NCBI GenBank assembly: GCA_963978545.1
Contig: OZ021731.1
Coordinates: forward strand, 21,377,593-21,441,592
DNA length: 64,000 bases
Direction of reading: 5' to 3'
From: Linyphia triangularis
Lineage: Eukaryota; Arthropoda; Arachnida; Araneae; Linyphiidae
Below are positions 1 to 10,685 of the stretch, in pieces (the stretch's first letter is position 1; every line of letters begins with the position of its first letter). The notes under the pieces were generated by a model, which worked only from the letters and a program-made list of their open reading frames with translations, did not search any database and was not told the origin of the DNA. The translations under genes were made by a program, and so were the position numbers.

Positions 1-73
1 AATTTTAAGACCAACAACAGGCTCAAGGTCCAACAGAGGGTTGGTCGAGTTAAATTTTACACAATTTTTACAA

Positions 74-172
74 TATAGTTACAGGATCATACATAACAAT
101 ATACAATAGCTACAGGATCATACATAATAATACACAATAGTTACAGGATCATTCATAATACAATACACAAAG
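74..172. repeat. 31-bp tandem repeat, 3 units
   Basis: Three imperfect AT-rich units share the core 'TACAGGATCAT', which recurs at about 81, 112 and 143, giving a 31-bp period. It sits just before the 5' end of the Helitron-like element and shows no coding potential. Confidence 0.7.
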
Positions 173-503
173 TTGACATAGCGCTTGACAATCATACTGG
201 AAAAATGCAATACATAATGCAAGCTGACAAACTTTATGCAATCCAATAGTACGCAAACATAAGTAACCAAATATCTATATATTTAATAGGCAATACGTTT
301 TTTGGGGTTAGTCCGTCCGCCTAAACTGCTCAACCAATTTCAATGATCAAGGTGTCATTTTAAAGGAAATAAGCTGTAGATTTGCCAAAACGTGCCAAAA
401 TAATTTATTAACACTTTATTAATTAGTTAAATTTCAATATTTTTCATCATTAAGCTACTACAAAGCCTCAATGATTTTGAATATATGAATGGCAACATCC
501 TTA

Positions 504-606
504 CGTATGTAAACAACAAACCCGCTGCTCGGGGGTTCAACCAATCAACCAACCGTTGCTAATTTTAAAGCGTATGTAAACAACAAACCCATTGCTAATT
601 TTAAAG
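504..606. repeat. short direct duplication inside the Helitron
   Basis: The words 'CGTATGTAAACAACAAACCC' and 'TTGCTAATTTTAAAG' each occur twice (about 504/571 and 556/592). The first copy is split by a short CAACCAATCAACCAACC-containing insert that resembles the CCAA-rich 3' tail of the SINEs in this window. It may be a nearly complete 5'-truncated SINE insertion or a local duplication. Confidence 0.4.
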
Positions 607-705
607 CTCTTTTTAAACTCTTCGTTTCAAAGTTGATTTTTTCTGTTTTTCTGAAGCATTTTTGTATTAGAGTAATTATTATTTTTAAGTATTTCTATTC
701 AGAAA

Positions 706-789
706 ATGCCTCGCGTTGGACGTCGTTCTCTAACGGGGCGACTTATCAGAATAAATAAAAGATATTTGGACTTCAATGTAAGGGCATAG
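706..789 (+). pseudogene. remnant of Helitron protein N-terminus
   Basis: A 27-codon frame starts ATG and reads MPRVGRRSLTGRL before ending at TAG (787-789). Short basic starts of the form M-P/A-R-x-x-R-R-S are common at the N-terminus of Helitron Rep-helicase proteins, and the fragment lies inside the Helitron at a sensible position. The rest of the protein (Rep motifs and PIF1-like helicase) is absent, so this would be the surviving start of the gene in a deletion derivative. The match is short and made from family knowledge only; a chance ORF remains possible. Confidence 0.35.
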
Positions 790-1048
790 CTAATGAAGTT
801 TTAAGTCAGAATGTTGGCGGATAGTATATTTAACTTTCTATTATGAAACTTGCAATTTGGGTGTTTTCTCTATTAGGCCTTACATTAAATTTATAAAAAT
901 TAGGTTACATTCTTTATGGCTGGCAAACCTATTCGAGAACAGCAAGATGTTTTAACCACAAATTCGAGCGGCAAAGCTGATCAATCCGAGCGCAGCGAGG
1001 CGTTTGGGAGTTGGCGAGCGTTAGCGAGCAGGGGGCGAAGCCCCCTAG

Positions 1049-1964
1049 TAGTAACTAAATAACCTAAATTAAAGTAACATAAATGGTTTTCATTTAATGT
1101 GTACCTATTATAAATTGAAATTAAAATAGCAAAAGACGAAACCAGGTGGAGCCACTGTATATTCATTGACGTAAGGATTTCAAATATAACCTATATTAGA
1201 CGCTATTTTCGAGTTTTTAATTGATGTCAGTTCCTTAAGTGATCTTTTTCGTACCTACTCACCAAATGTCAAGGTGGTTATAGAAAGTAGTTTCGAAATG
1301 CACTGGGCTAAAAGATTGTAGCATAGCAAGAATAGGGAATGATCCTTACTAGGACATCATTTTAAAAAAAAAAAAATTTCTACTCGAAGTTCAAAAGCAT
1401 GAGTATTTGACTACAAGTAGATTTATATCGATAATTTTAGTTTTGATTTATATAACCAAATATATTTAGTTTTTTTTATCTGTTTGAGAATTATTTTTTT
1501 TTTTACAAATTATTCAAAAACATTTTCTAAATGTTTCTGATAAAAAAAATTTCGTTTTTAAATAACAAATTTTAAGCAACGAAAAAATTAAGGCAACATC
1601 CGAAATGTGGAATGTGCTGTGATTGTTAAAATGCATATGGTAAAATTTCGTGACAAAGCACAGGTATTCAAGTAGAATTTTTACATAAAGAAAATATATA
1701 TAGTTGAAAGAAATTCGCAAATATCATTTTCTCTAATAAATTGTAAATTCTTCATCTCAAAACAATCAGACGCTTTAAAAAGAAAAGAGTTTCAGATTCA
1801 CAAAAGTTCCATTTTGAATAACGTTCAATTCTCTTTTAAAATAATAACATAAAATTGAGGACGATTCATTTTTTAATACAAACAAAATAAAGTGAGACAT
1901 TAAACAAATTAGCTATTTAATTTTTTTTCCACGTTACGGAAAAACCATAACCATAGCTGACAAT
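1049..1964. other. no gene seen; AT-rich spacer
   Basis: About 900 bp of AT-rich sequence with oligo-A/T tracts (about 1364 and 1492). ORFs are 60-70 codons of low-complexity hydrophobic residues, as expected by chance. No terminal repeats or RNA gene signature were found. Confidence 0.5.
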
Positions 1965-1972
1965 ATGAAATA

Positions 1973-2203
1973 TCGGTGAATACGGAAATATCGAATACGG
2001 AAATATCGAATACGGAAATATCAAATACTAAAACCCGTTTTCAAAGAGATAAAACCGAGAAAGTCTCCGCTAGATGGCAGGAGAAGCGAGCCCAGAAGAA
2101 ATTCATTAGTCTAATGGAGCGGCAACAGATGGCGCTTGCATCCGACATTACACTAAAACTGACAAGTGACAAATCCCCTGAAGGAAGAAAGCAACATCTC
2201 TAA
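1973..2203 (+). other. 15-bp microrepeat running into a short ORF
   Basis: Three to four copies of the unit AATACGGAAATATCG (to about 2028) keep an open frame, giving repeated Asn-Thr-Glu-Ile-Ser, and continue into a hydrophilic 50-residue stretch rich in Lys, Arg and Glu ending at 2203. Because 15 is a multiple of three the repeat stays in frame automatically. I recognise no domain. It could be a small exon but is more likely a chance ORF. Confidence 0.2.
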
Positions 2204-2869
2204 TGTTTCCGTATCTAAAAGCTAAAGGTTTTCGTCAATCCCTTAGGGATACGGGGAAGCGAGCAATAATGCACTGTGGGAAAACAAATGAAAACAAACT
2301 GAAGATGTGAAAAGTGCAGCCGCTATTTTTTATTTATTTGTTTATTTTTTTTTGAGCTAGAGTGGATTTGCTCCTTGTTTTATTCTTGTAACACATTTTT
2401 TAATTTTTTTTTAATTTTAGAAAGAGTTAGTTTGTGTAAAGAAAGGATAAAGGAACAATCGGTATGATTTCGATAGTTGGACATTTTAATTTAACAAGCC
2501 GAAAGATTTATAATTGAAAAATATTAAAAGCCAGAACCAGAAATTAATGACAAAATATGGAATCCCGACTGAGTTTGTTTGCCAGGGGGCTTGAACCCAG
2601 TCGGTATTTCAATGGATGCTTTTCTAAGGAGGAATTGACAGATTTTGTCAATCGCCCTCAAGCCCCAACGCATCCAGCAAAATAGACGGAAAGTCAAATG
2701 TATTGCGAAATAATATATTAAGAAATACCTTGACAAAAAATAACCCTTACAAAAATACCATCGCTAAAATTCAACAGCCACGTAATACGTTGTATTCTTA
2801 ACCTAAAAGATCTTAGCCCAGCACAAAATTTTTGAATACTGTAAATATAAAAGGACATGAGGAAAGTAT
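2204..2869. other. no gene seen; AT-rich spacer
   Basis: No supported feature. A GC-richer patch at about 2575-2690 contains GGGCTTGAACCCAG, which on the minus strand vaguely resembles a B box, but no A box or tRNA-like fold accompanies it. Confidence 0.45.
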
Positions 2870-3626
2870 TGTTGCGTGGATGGGTTCGAAAGATTTGAAG
2901 CCAAAGCAGATCAAAACTTGCAGAAATTTATTCCGATATAACCCTTCGCAGATTCTCTTACAACTCCAGAACTTCTCGTTCTAGTAGACTCAATACAGCT
3001 CTTTTCACAACAATAGAGCACAAAACAGCAGTTAAAAACTTGACAACACAACTGCTCAAATCGCTGCAAAAGACAATGCAATACAGTTCGCTTTAGAACT
3101 ACACTGAATTCTCACTGAGACTCAGTATCTCAACTCAGTAATTTCAGTCAATTAACGGACTCAACTAATTCGATCACACTCTCTCTTGGTCTTATATAGG
3201 GGAGGCGAACCTTCGTGAATCTTCCAGAGGTAGACATTTGGAGAACTTTCCAGATAGTAGTCGAAAAGTCCTATACATGTACATGGGGACCGAAAATGTC
3301 GCCAAATGGTCGCCAAGTTAAGCAAAATATGGCGATTTCTCGCCAAATTTGGCTACAAAAATTAGTCGCCAAAACAGTCGCCAATTTGGCTCTATCTCGC
3401 CAATTCGGCGGGATTGCAATTACCATAAAGTTAAATGCCCTGCTCCTTGTAAAACTCGCTTCCCAGGGTTATCTCTGTAAAACTCGTTATCAAGCATTAC
3501 GACACATATTGCAGGGAAGCCAAGTTAAGAGGAACTCTTGCACTGCCTTATGCGAAATGTACATAAATTTCTCATTTACAAAATTAACACTACCAAATAT
3601 TTACAAACATACAAAAATTCGTAACA
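2870..3626 (-). mobile_element. solo LTR 1 (757 bp)
   Basis: Read on the minus strand it starts TGTTACGAATTTTTGTATG and ends CCACGCAACA, so it has the TG...CA form. A TATA box lies at 3193-3198 and a polyadenylation signal AATAAA at 2927-2932, both on the minus strand and in the order expected for U3-R-U5. It is flanked by an exact 4-bp duplication GTAT (2866-2869 and 3627-3630). Four-bp duplications fit Gypsy/Ty3-type integration. No gag, pol or primer-binding region is attached, so this is a recombined solo LTR. ORFs inside it, including a 165-codon frame, are not genes. Its U3 has many TCGCCAA/TTGGCGA words. Confidence 0.85.
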
Positions 3627-4425
3627 GTATATATTTTGCAGGAAAAGCTGGTTCAGATCAGAAAAATGTGGTTCCTCGAAACAGGGACAATGAGAAGGAA
3701 AATGTTACATAAAAACAAAAAAAAAAAGGAGGAAAACTGTCATCCCTGATATAGTACCATAAAAAACTTATGGGACTTTTGTAAATAAAGGGTTAAATAA
3801 CTAAAAACACGTAAATTCCCCATCAAGCAGCAAAATAATCACGAGACCCTTACTCACAATCACCACCATGCCAACTCCTTTTACAGAACTAAGTCACAGA
3901 CCCCCGAACTCCAAGAACCCTTCAACTTCCCACACTTGATCACCATTTCAAACCGCAGACCCATCTCAGCTATCCCCTTTCACCACTTTCTGGTGTGTCT
4001 CTTCAGGAAATCTCTTTTAACCCTTTTCGCGCTGAAGAGAATCGCTCTTCAAAGCACTCGATATTGCGAAGGGGGCGTTCGTTCAATGAAGTGGCGCAGC
4101 GAACAAAACCCTCTCTCTCGGGACTCCTACTCAATTAACCCGTTTTAATTAATCACCGCGATCGATTGCGAAAGAATGGATCTTTTGAGGTCGGATTTCA
4201 TTGAGGAGTAGGCGGGGAACATACCAATCCGCTGCGGGCGGGGGAAAGATTGTGGGTGGATTTAAGTTCCAATTGTCCGCAATTATTTAAAACTGAGTTA
4301 AGACCACTATTTTGTTCGTAATTTTCTCCTTTGTAAAATTGAGCGGGGGCTAAGTATGTGAGTTCTTAGTTAAAAATCCGAAAAGTCCTTAGTTAAAATT
4401 TCGATGTGAGTGCATAAATTCCAAG
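3627..4425. other. no gene seen
   Basis: Moderately GC-rich unique-looking DNA, especially 3840-4260. The longest ORFs (about 70 codons) have no recognisable domain. No terminal repeats or pol III boxes were seen. Confidence 0.45.
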
Positions 4426-4562
4426 TTAATTTCTAATAAATAAATTTTGAAACATAGTTGCAGCACATTTTGCTGATAGAAATTTGTTCATATTTAAAAT
4501 TAGATGCAAACACCAAGCACACGCTGTTTACAGAATCGGCGCTGTGTTCATTCTTGTGGGTT
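4426..4562. repeat. partial copy of the ATAAAGGATTTA repeat family
   Basis: It shares long blocks with the element at 57341-57874 in the same orientation, for example GCACATTTTGCTGATAGAAA and TCGGCGCTGTGTT. A SINE is inserted at its right end. Confidence 0.65.
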
Positions 4563-4740
4563 GGTTGGTTGTATTCAGATTATCTGGCGCCGTCAGCAAC
4601 ACGAGGGCTATAATGCGCCGAAACTTTCGTCATTAGACAAGCCAACATACATTTACAAACACCCATGCCAACGCGGGACTCGAACCCGCAACCTCGCGGT
4701 CTAGAAGCCAGCACGCTAACCACTATACCGTTTGGTCGGC
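4563..4740 (-). mobile_element. tRNA-derived SINE, copy 1
   Basis: On the minus strand it begins GCCGACCAAACGGTATAGTGG, with an A box like TAGTGGTTAGCG and a clear B box GGTTCGAGTCCC, followed by a non-tRNA body and a 3' tail of CCAA units. It is flanked by a 15-bp duplication TCATTCTTGTGGGTT (4548-4562 and 4741-4755). These are the hallmarks of a pol III-transcribed SINE mobilised by LINE machinery. It has no coding function. Confidence 0.9.
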
Positions 4741-4759
4741 TCATTCTTGTGGGTTATAT

Positions 4760-5437
4760 TGTGACGAATTTTTGTATATTTGTAAATATTTCGTAGTGTC
4801 AATTTTGTAAATAAGAAAGTTTATGTACATCTCGCATAAGGCAGTGCAATAGTTCGTCTTTAGTTTCCTTCCCCTCAATGTATGTCTTAATGCTTGATAA
4901 CGAGTTTTACAGAGGTAACGCTGGGAAGCGAGTTTTACAAGGAGCAGGGCATTTAACATTATAGTAATGGCAACCTCGCCAAATTGGCAAGATAGAGCGA
5001 AGTTGAAGACGGTTTTGGCGACATTTTCGGTCCCCATGTACATGTATAGACTTTTCGAATACGATCTGGAAAGTTCTCCAAATGTCTATCTCTGGAAGAT
5101 TCACGAAAGTTCCCCTCCCCTATATAAGACCGGCCGTGAGTGGAGTTGGTTAGTTAGTCAGTAGTTGACTGAGTTGACTGGAATTACTGAGTCTCAGTGA
5201 GTATTCAGAGTAGATCTAAAGCGAACTGTATTGCATTGTCTTTTGCGGCGATTTAGCAGTTCTGTGTCAAGTTTAACTGCTGTTTGTGCTCTATTGTTGT
5301 GTATAGAGCTGTATTGAGTCTACTAGAACGAGGAGTTCTGGAGTTGTAAAGGAATCTGTGAAGAGTTATATTGGAATAAATTTCTGCAAGTTTTGATCTG
5401 CTTTGGCTTCAAATCTTTCGAACCCATCTACGCAACA
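4760..5437 (+). mobile_element. solo LTR 2 (678 bp)
   Basis: Starts TGTGACGAATTTTTGTATA and ends CTACGCAACA. TATA box at 5121-5127, AATAAA at 5375-5380, exact 4-bp duplication ATAT (4756-4759 and 5438-5441). It is colinear with solo LTR 1 read in reverse but its U3 TTGGCGA cluster is smaller. No internal retroelement region is present. The same flanking repeat sequence appears on both sides of it, which is unusual (see findings). Confidence 0.87.
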
Positions 5438-5520
5438 ATATTTAAAATTAGAAGCAAACACCAAGCACACGCTGCTTATCGGCGCTGTGTTAATTCTTGT
5501 AGGTTATATTATTAGTTTAT
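5438..5520. repeat. second copy of the LTR 2 flanking segment
   Basis: TTTAAAATTAG-GCAAACACCAAGCACACGCTG...GGTTATATT repeats the segment at about 4492-4760 that precedes the LTR, with small differences (a TTTACAGAA stretch is shorter here). Confidence 0.7.
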
Positions 5521-5587
5521 AAAGGAACTCATAATGGGCAAGGATTTTATTGAGATTTGTCGTCAATCAAAAACAGGAGGTTTCAGG

Positions 5588-5769
5588 TTGGTTGGTTGTT
5601 TTCAGATTATATGGCGCAGTCAGCAACACGAGGGCTATAATGCGCCGAAACATTCGTCATTAGACAAGCCAACATACATTTACAAACACCCATGCCTAAC
5701 ACGGGACTCGGAACCCGCAACCTCGCGGTCTAGAAGCTAGCACGCTAACCACTATACCGTTTGGTCGGC
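5588..5769 (-). mobile_element. tRNA-derived SINE, copy 2
   Basis: Same family as the copy at 4563-4740. The minus strand carries the A box; its B box has an extra base (GGTTCCGAGTCCC), a one-base insertion that should weaken pol III promotion. A 14-bp duplication CAGGAGGTTTCAGG flanks it (5574-5587 and 5770-5783). Confidence 0.9.
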
Positions 5770-6339
5770 CAGGAGGTTTCAGGCGTTACATGTCATCAAA
5801 TTGTACCAGAAGTTTGGCATATAGGTAAGCGTAAAAGCTGCCTTTTCGTGACTGTCACAATCTCTTTTGTTTAACTTTGTCACCAAACTTCCGAAGAAAG
5901 AAAAAAAAACGCATTACATCTAAGTAACAAAGGATAGCGGCTTTTCATTCTCTAATTAAAAGAGATCCAGTCTGTATATTTTATATCTTCTTTTATATAT
6001 ATCAGGGATATATATCCTCACTAGCTGAATACCCGTGCTGCGCTACGAAATTTTACCATTAGCATTTTAGCGATCAAAAGACATTCATGTATTCTACACT
6101 TCAGACGTTTGCTCCCATTTCGATCCCGACAAATTGATTTATCAAAATAGGAACTTTCCTTTGTTGACATTTTAAACGAAATTTATAATTGTGAATAGTA
6201 AACTGGTATAGTTTATTGTGTTTATGTTTGCTCTTAGTTCTAAATTTCAAAGTAGTAGCTGTGTTGGAATTAAGTTAATTAGACATTAAGTTAATCCTCG
6301 TATAGTTTCAATGTTGCGTCGTCTTTTCATCCCTTAAAA

Positions 6340-7895
6340 ATTCGTTAATCGATATTGGAATGACTTATTTTTTTAACATTTGCAAAAAAAAATCAGAAAA
6401 ATGACTACATTGGAAGAGGAACATTCGGATATCCCTCGTTTGGAACATTTAACCCCTTCTCGACCCCTTAAAGTTGGTTAATCGAGAACAGAATAGCTTA
6501 CTTTTTCTATGTTTAATCTTTTTTGACATTTGTACCGAATTTCCGAGTTGTGACCATATGGGAAGTGGTACATTCGAATATTCCTCGTTTGGAACGTTTA
6601 ACCCCTTTTCCACCCCTTGATCCACCCGAGATCGGAATAGTTTACTTTTTCTGCGTTTGTCTTTATTGATATTCACACCAGTTTTCAGAATTGTGAAAAT
6701 ATGAGAAGTAGGACATTCGAATATATCGCTCGTTTGGAACGTTTAACCCCTTTTTGACCTCTTAAAGTGGGTTCATCGAGATCGGAATAGCTAACTTTTT
6801 CTATGTTTACCATTGTTGACATTTTTACCAATTTTTAGAGTTGTGACTATGTGAGAAGTAGGATATTCGAATGTCCCTCGTTTGGAACGTTTAACCCCTT
6901 TTTGACCTCTTAGAGTGGGTAAATAGAGATCGAAATAGCTTACTTTTTATACGTTTGTTTTTGTTGATACTTGCACCAGATTTCAGAGTTGTGACGAAAG
7001 GGGAAGTAGGACATTCGAATATCCCTCGTTTGGAACGTTTAACCCCTGTTCCACCCCTTAAAGTGGGTTAATCGAGATCGGAATAACTTACTTTTTCTTC
7101 GTTTGTCTTTATTGATATTCTCACCAATTTTTAGAGTTGTGAAGAAATGAGAAGTAGGACATTCGAATATTCCTCTTTTGGAACGTTTAACCCCTTTTCG
7201 ACCCATTAAAGTGGGTTAATCGAGATCGGAATAGTTTACTTTTTCTATTTTTACCATTGTTGATATTTGTGCCGATTTTCAGAGTTGTGACTATGTGGGA
7301 AGTAGGATTTTCGAATGTCCCTCGTTTGGAACGTTTGACCCCTTTTCGACCCCTTAAAGTGTGTTAATCAAGATCGGAATAGTTTACTTTTTCTATTTTT
7401 ACCATTGTTGATATTTGTGCCGATTTTCAGAGTTGTGACTATGTGGGAAGTAGGATTTTCGAATGTCCCCCGTTTGGAACGTTTGACCCCTTTTCGACCC
7501 CTTAAAGTGTGATAATCGAGATCGGAATAGTTTACTTTTTCTATTTTTACCATTGTTGATATTTGTGCCGATTTTCAGAGTTGTGACTATGTGGGAAGTA
7601 GGATTTTCGAATGTCCCCCGTTTGGAACGTTTGACCTCTTTTCGACCCCTTAAAGTGTGTTAATCGAGATCGGAATAGTTTACTTTTTCTATTTTTACCA
7701 TTGTTGATATTTGTGCCGATTTTCAGAGTTGTGACTATGTGGGAAGTAGGATTTTCGAATGTCCCCCGTTTGGAACGTTTGACCCCTTTTCGACCCCTTA
7801 AAGTGTGTTAATCGAGATCGGAATAGTTTACTTTTTCTATTTTTACCATTGTTGATATTTGTGCCGATTTTCAGAGTTGTGACTATGTGGGAAGT
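6340..7895 (+). repeat. 148-bp tandem array, about 10 units
   Basis: The phrase CGTTTGGAACGTTT recurs at about 6438, 6587, 6732, 7324, 7472, 7620 and 7768, with a strict 148-bp spacing in the right half and 145-149 bp in the left half. Units contain GACCCCTTAAAGTG, GATCGGAATAG and TTCAGAGTTGTGAC. The last four units are almost identical while the left ones differ. Short ORFs across it are by-products of the repeat. Confidence 0.85.
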
Positions 7896-7913
7896 GGGAG
7901 AATTAGTGATGAG

Positions 7914-7950
7914 TGAGTCAGTGAGTGAGTGAGTGAGTGAGTGAGTGAGG
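7914..7950. repeat. (GAGT)n microsatellite
   Basis: Eight to nine GAGT units adjoining the end of the 148-bp array, within the Helentron-like element. Confidence 0.85.
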
Positions 7951-7973
7951 GCTTTGCCTTATATATATAGAGA

Positions 7974-8788
7974 TTACCAACACCTTCACAAAATCCTTCA
8001 CATTTCCTAAATCTTTTAATTTAACGCTATCTAACAGAGAGAGGAATTACCGGTTGAAGGATTGCTGACTAAAAAGAGAGAGAAAAAATAAAGATGCAGA
8101 CGTAAGAAATCCAAGCTGAATTCTTCAAAGTTTTTGCCAGACTTTTCTTTTTTTACAACTCAAGGGGGAAAAGAAGAAAAAAAAAAAGTAAAAGGGTCGG
8201 GAAAGAAATAAAAAAAAAAATAGAACTGGTAGAAGGATTAGAAGGGGCCGTAGAAAGAATGTTTTTAGAGATTTCGAAAAAGCGTTCCATCTTTTTTTAT
8301 TTATTTTTATCGTTTGATATCGTTCTGGTTAATCCCTGGGAAGAATTAGTGGTAGAGTGTTCCGGCATGTGTGAGTGGCATTTTTCATGCCTTCACTGTT
8401 GCCACTTATAGTTCATAAATCCGAAGATAAGGGATCCCCCGCCTGAGAGAGTTTTTATTTTGCTTTCTCCATTTAAACATAGAAATAAGAGTTGTTTGGT
8501 TGCTATGTGATACCACCGATAGATATAAGCAACTGGTCGAACTCTTTACTAGCTAAGAAAAGGAGTTATTGCTAGGATTATTGTGAGATGGGTTATTTTC
8601 GGGGGTGGGGGTGGGGTCTTCTAAATGGAAACGTTTCTTTGTTGACTGTAAATATTATTCAGCAATTGCATAGCTTGAGTGCCAATGATGATAAGATGTT
8701 TTTTCAATGGATACCGTCGTAAATGGATCTTTGCGGTGATCAGGTTTGCGGATGGACTAGCTAAGGAAAGCAGTCATAAGAGTTCAAC
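7974..8788. other. no gene seen
   Basis: Purine-rich tracts at about 8165-8220 and oligo-T stretches; otherwise unremarkable. No ORF of note and no repeat boundary recognised. Confidence 0.5.
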
Positions 8789-9033
8789 TATACTAAACTT
8801 CAACTTAACTAGACATCACTTAGACGGTAGATCGTGACAGTGCTCATATGTATTTAATCCATTTTGGCGGAGTGAAGACATAATTCTCGCCAAACCTTAC
8901 AGCCTTTTGTTCTCTACAGGGTTGTGGTTTGGCGAACATTATACTTTCACTCCGCCAAAATGGATTAAATACCTATGAGCACTGTCACGATCTATCGTCT
9001 AAGTGATGTCTAGTTAAGTTGAAGTTTAGTATA
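8789..9033. mobile_element. 245-bp foldback MITE, copy 1
   Basis: A nearly perfect inverted repeat: TATACTAAACTTCAACTTAA at the left matches its reverse complement at the right, and pairing continues through TCACTTAGACGGTAGATCG and ATTTAATCCATTTTGGCGG around a short loop. Terminal TA on each side suggests a TA target duplication, as in Tc1/mariner-type elements. Too short to encode a transposase. Confidence 0.85.
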
Positions 9034-9069
9034 ATAGCGCTGTCTTTCTTATTCGGATCAAACTGGATA

Positions 9070-9308
9070 TAGACTGAGAGGCGACTGCAATTTTCGGACC
9101 TCATTGAACATCATACTGACTATTTTATAGAAATTGGAGAAAAGTGAGTAGATTACGAATCCACTGGTCTGCCGTGGCAAAAATGGCCGAAACTGGTCAA
9201 AAATCGACTTTTAATAAGTTGAACTAAATCCAATTGCCAAATGCGCCATAACTTGCCAAATAATGAGCTTTTTTTTTATTTGGTAACCCTCACTCTTTAA
9301 TTTTCATC
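9070..9308. mobile_element. half of a 661-bp foldback element
   Basis: Matches the left arm of the elements at 38260, 45860 and 47797 from TAGACTGAGAGGCGACTGCA to CTCACTCTTTAATTTTCA, then stops; the centre and right arm are missing. It is truncated next to a putative LTR. Confidence 0.8.
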
Positions 9309-9322
9309 AGTGATCAAACAGT

Positions 9323-9732
9323 GACAATCAAACAGAGACGTATTTCTTTTGATGTTCTACTTTATTTTATGTTATTTCATTTATTAACAGAGATATTTTA
9401 GGTTAGAAAAAAAGGTGGCAACAAATCAATGGGGACATTTCGAGGCATTTCCATCGCGTGGTTGGTTAACAGGATTTTGCTAGAAATTTCTGCCGCGAGG
9501 GTATAAAAAAAGTCGATGGATGGAGCCACGAATCAGTGGAGTTTTCGGAAGCTGCTTTGAAAGGATCCGAGCTGTTGTTTACTTTCGTTGTGCCAGCATT
9601 ATCGCTGTATCTGAAGTTGATGGCGAGTTCTTTGTTGTTCTTAGAAGTTTTGTAAGCCTTTGAAACAAGAATAAATTATTGTTTTTATTTGATAAAAAGC
9701 TTCGCAATCATTTCCTCCGAAAAAAAATTCAT
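9323..9732 (+). mobile_element. possible solo LTR of another family
   Basis: A TATA box GGTATAAAAAAAG (about 9502) lies about 170 bp before AATAAA (9670-9675), the order and spacing of an LTR. The stretch starts TGACAATC and is flanked by AACAGT on both sides (9317-9322 and 9733-9738). The 3' end is not a clean CA, so the boundaries and even the identity are uncertain; it could be a host promoter-like region. Confidence 0.3.
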
Positions 9733-9738
9733 AACAGT

Positions 9739-10685
9739 ACGAATCCGTTCTTAATTTTAGTCCAGACAATCAATTTTACAAACCAGAGTATTCAAAATTT
9801 TATAGCTGTTCACCTAAGATGCCACAGTTCGCAATTTAAAGTTTCAAAGTTAGAAATTCCTCTCTGATACTATATTCTTACTCCCTGTCTAACCTCCATA
9901 CAGTTAATCTCGTTTAACCAAGTTAAAATCCCAATCTATAAATCCCCAATACATTACCAAGAAATATCTATATATCATATCGGATTTCTCTCCGGAAGAA
10001 GCCACTTAGATAAAACGGGGGGAATGAAATAAAATATTATTTCATAAAAGCGATCCGTCTCCTCCAAGAAACCAGTAAATATTAAGAAGTAAAAGAAATA
10101 AAGTAAAATATTTGAAGAAGTGTTGATCGGAATATATACACTTCTTACCCTAACACGTCTGGAGTCCTTCATCGAGCTCAAGAAGCTGTCAATACGATCT
10201 GGTGTGAGGAGGAGGGGGGGGGGGGGAATTTAAACGTCAGAAAAACCTTTCCCCACCTTTTGATATTTTATTTTTGACGGCAGAAGTTCAATCGATATTT
10301 TCAACTCCCTGGTGAAGTGAAGTGAAGTGGTAGAAGAAATGCCCTGGAAGGCAGTTTAAGATTTTATTATCCTTGAAATAGAATACTGTAATAGTCTAAG
10401 ATTAGATTTTATGTGTTAAGGTGAAATGAGATGACCAGATATATCAAAACAAATCTCAAATATTGCGTTGGTATATGTTTCTTGTGTGTACCAGAAGTTG
10501 TATTGATGTTTTAACTAATATTTTAGAGCTTGTGCGTATTTTTGATTTCAATTATGCTTCAAAAAAATTGATAAATTAAAACAAAAAATTTGAGGAACAT
10601 CTTAAAACTTTTTCTTGAAACTCAATACTCATTTTCTCATTAGAAAACACAAAATTAACGCGTCAAAACAAAGTTTTTACAGTAA
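9739..10685. other. no gene seen; AT-rich with oligo-G tract
   Basis: Contains a run of G at about 10214-10227 and a short GAAGTGAAGTGAAGTG repeat (about 10315-10330). ORFs below 70 codons without recognisable domains. Confidence 0.45.

Larger units (their letters stand above)
274..1048 (+). mobile_element. non-autonomous Helitron (775 bp)
   Basis: The left end begins TCTATATATTTAATAGG after a host A (273). The right end is a GGGGGC-GAA-GCCCCC hairpin (1031-1045) that runs directly into CTAG, followed by a host T (1049). 5'-TC, a 3' hairpin, CTRR and insertion between A and T are the known Helitron hallmarks. The GC-rich stretch before the hairpin (about 967-1030) contains short GAGCGCAGCGAGG-like palindromes. 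The element has no room for the Rep/helicase protein, so it would depend on an enzyme supplied elsewhere. The hairpin lies closer to CTRR than in many families, which is the main reason for caution. Confidence 0.62.
6010..7973 (+). mobile_element. Helentron-like (HINE) element with tandem core
   Basis: The left end, after ATATATATCC, reads TCACTAGCTGAATACCCGTG followed by CTGCGCTACG. This motif is typical of Helentron-associated non-autonomous elements in invertebrates. The middle is a 148-bp tandem array, then a (GAGT)n microsatellite (about 7914-7950), and the right end is CTTATATATATAGAGAT. Short ends, a minisatellite core and a tetranucleotide microsatellite match the described HINE/pearl-type architecture. 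No transposase is encoded. Exact ends are uncertain by a few bases. Confidence 0.55.

Noticed and set aside
2575..2690. B-box-like GGTTCAAGCC on the minus strand
   Set aside because: No A box, tail or duplication; the match is weak.
3215..3712. 165-codon ORF
   Set aside because: It lies in the U3/U5 of solo LTR 1 and runs past its end; related LTRs do not keep the frame.
4660..4740. Possible functional tRNA gene
   Set aside because: The A and B boxes belong to a SINE head that continues into a non-tRNA body, has target duplications, and recurs at many sites.
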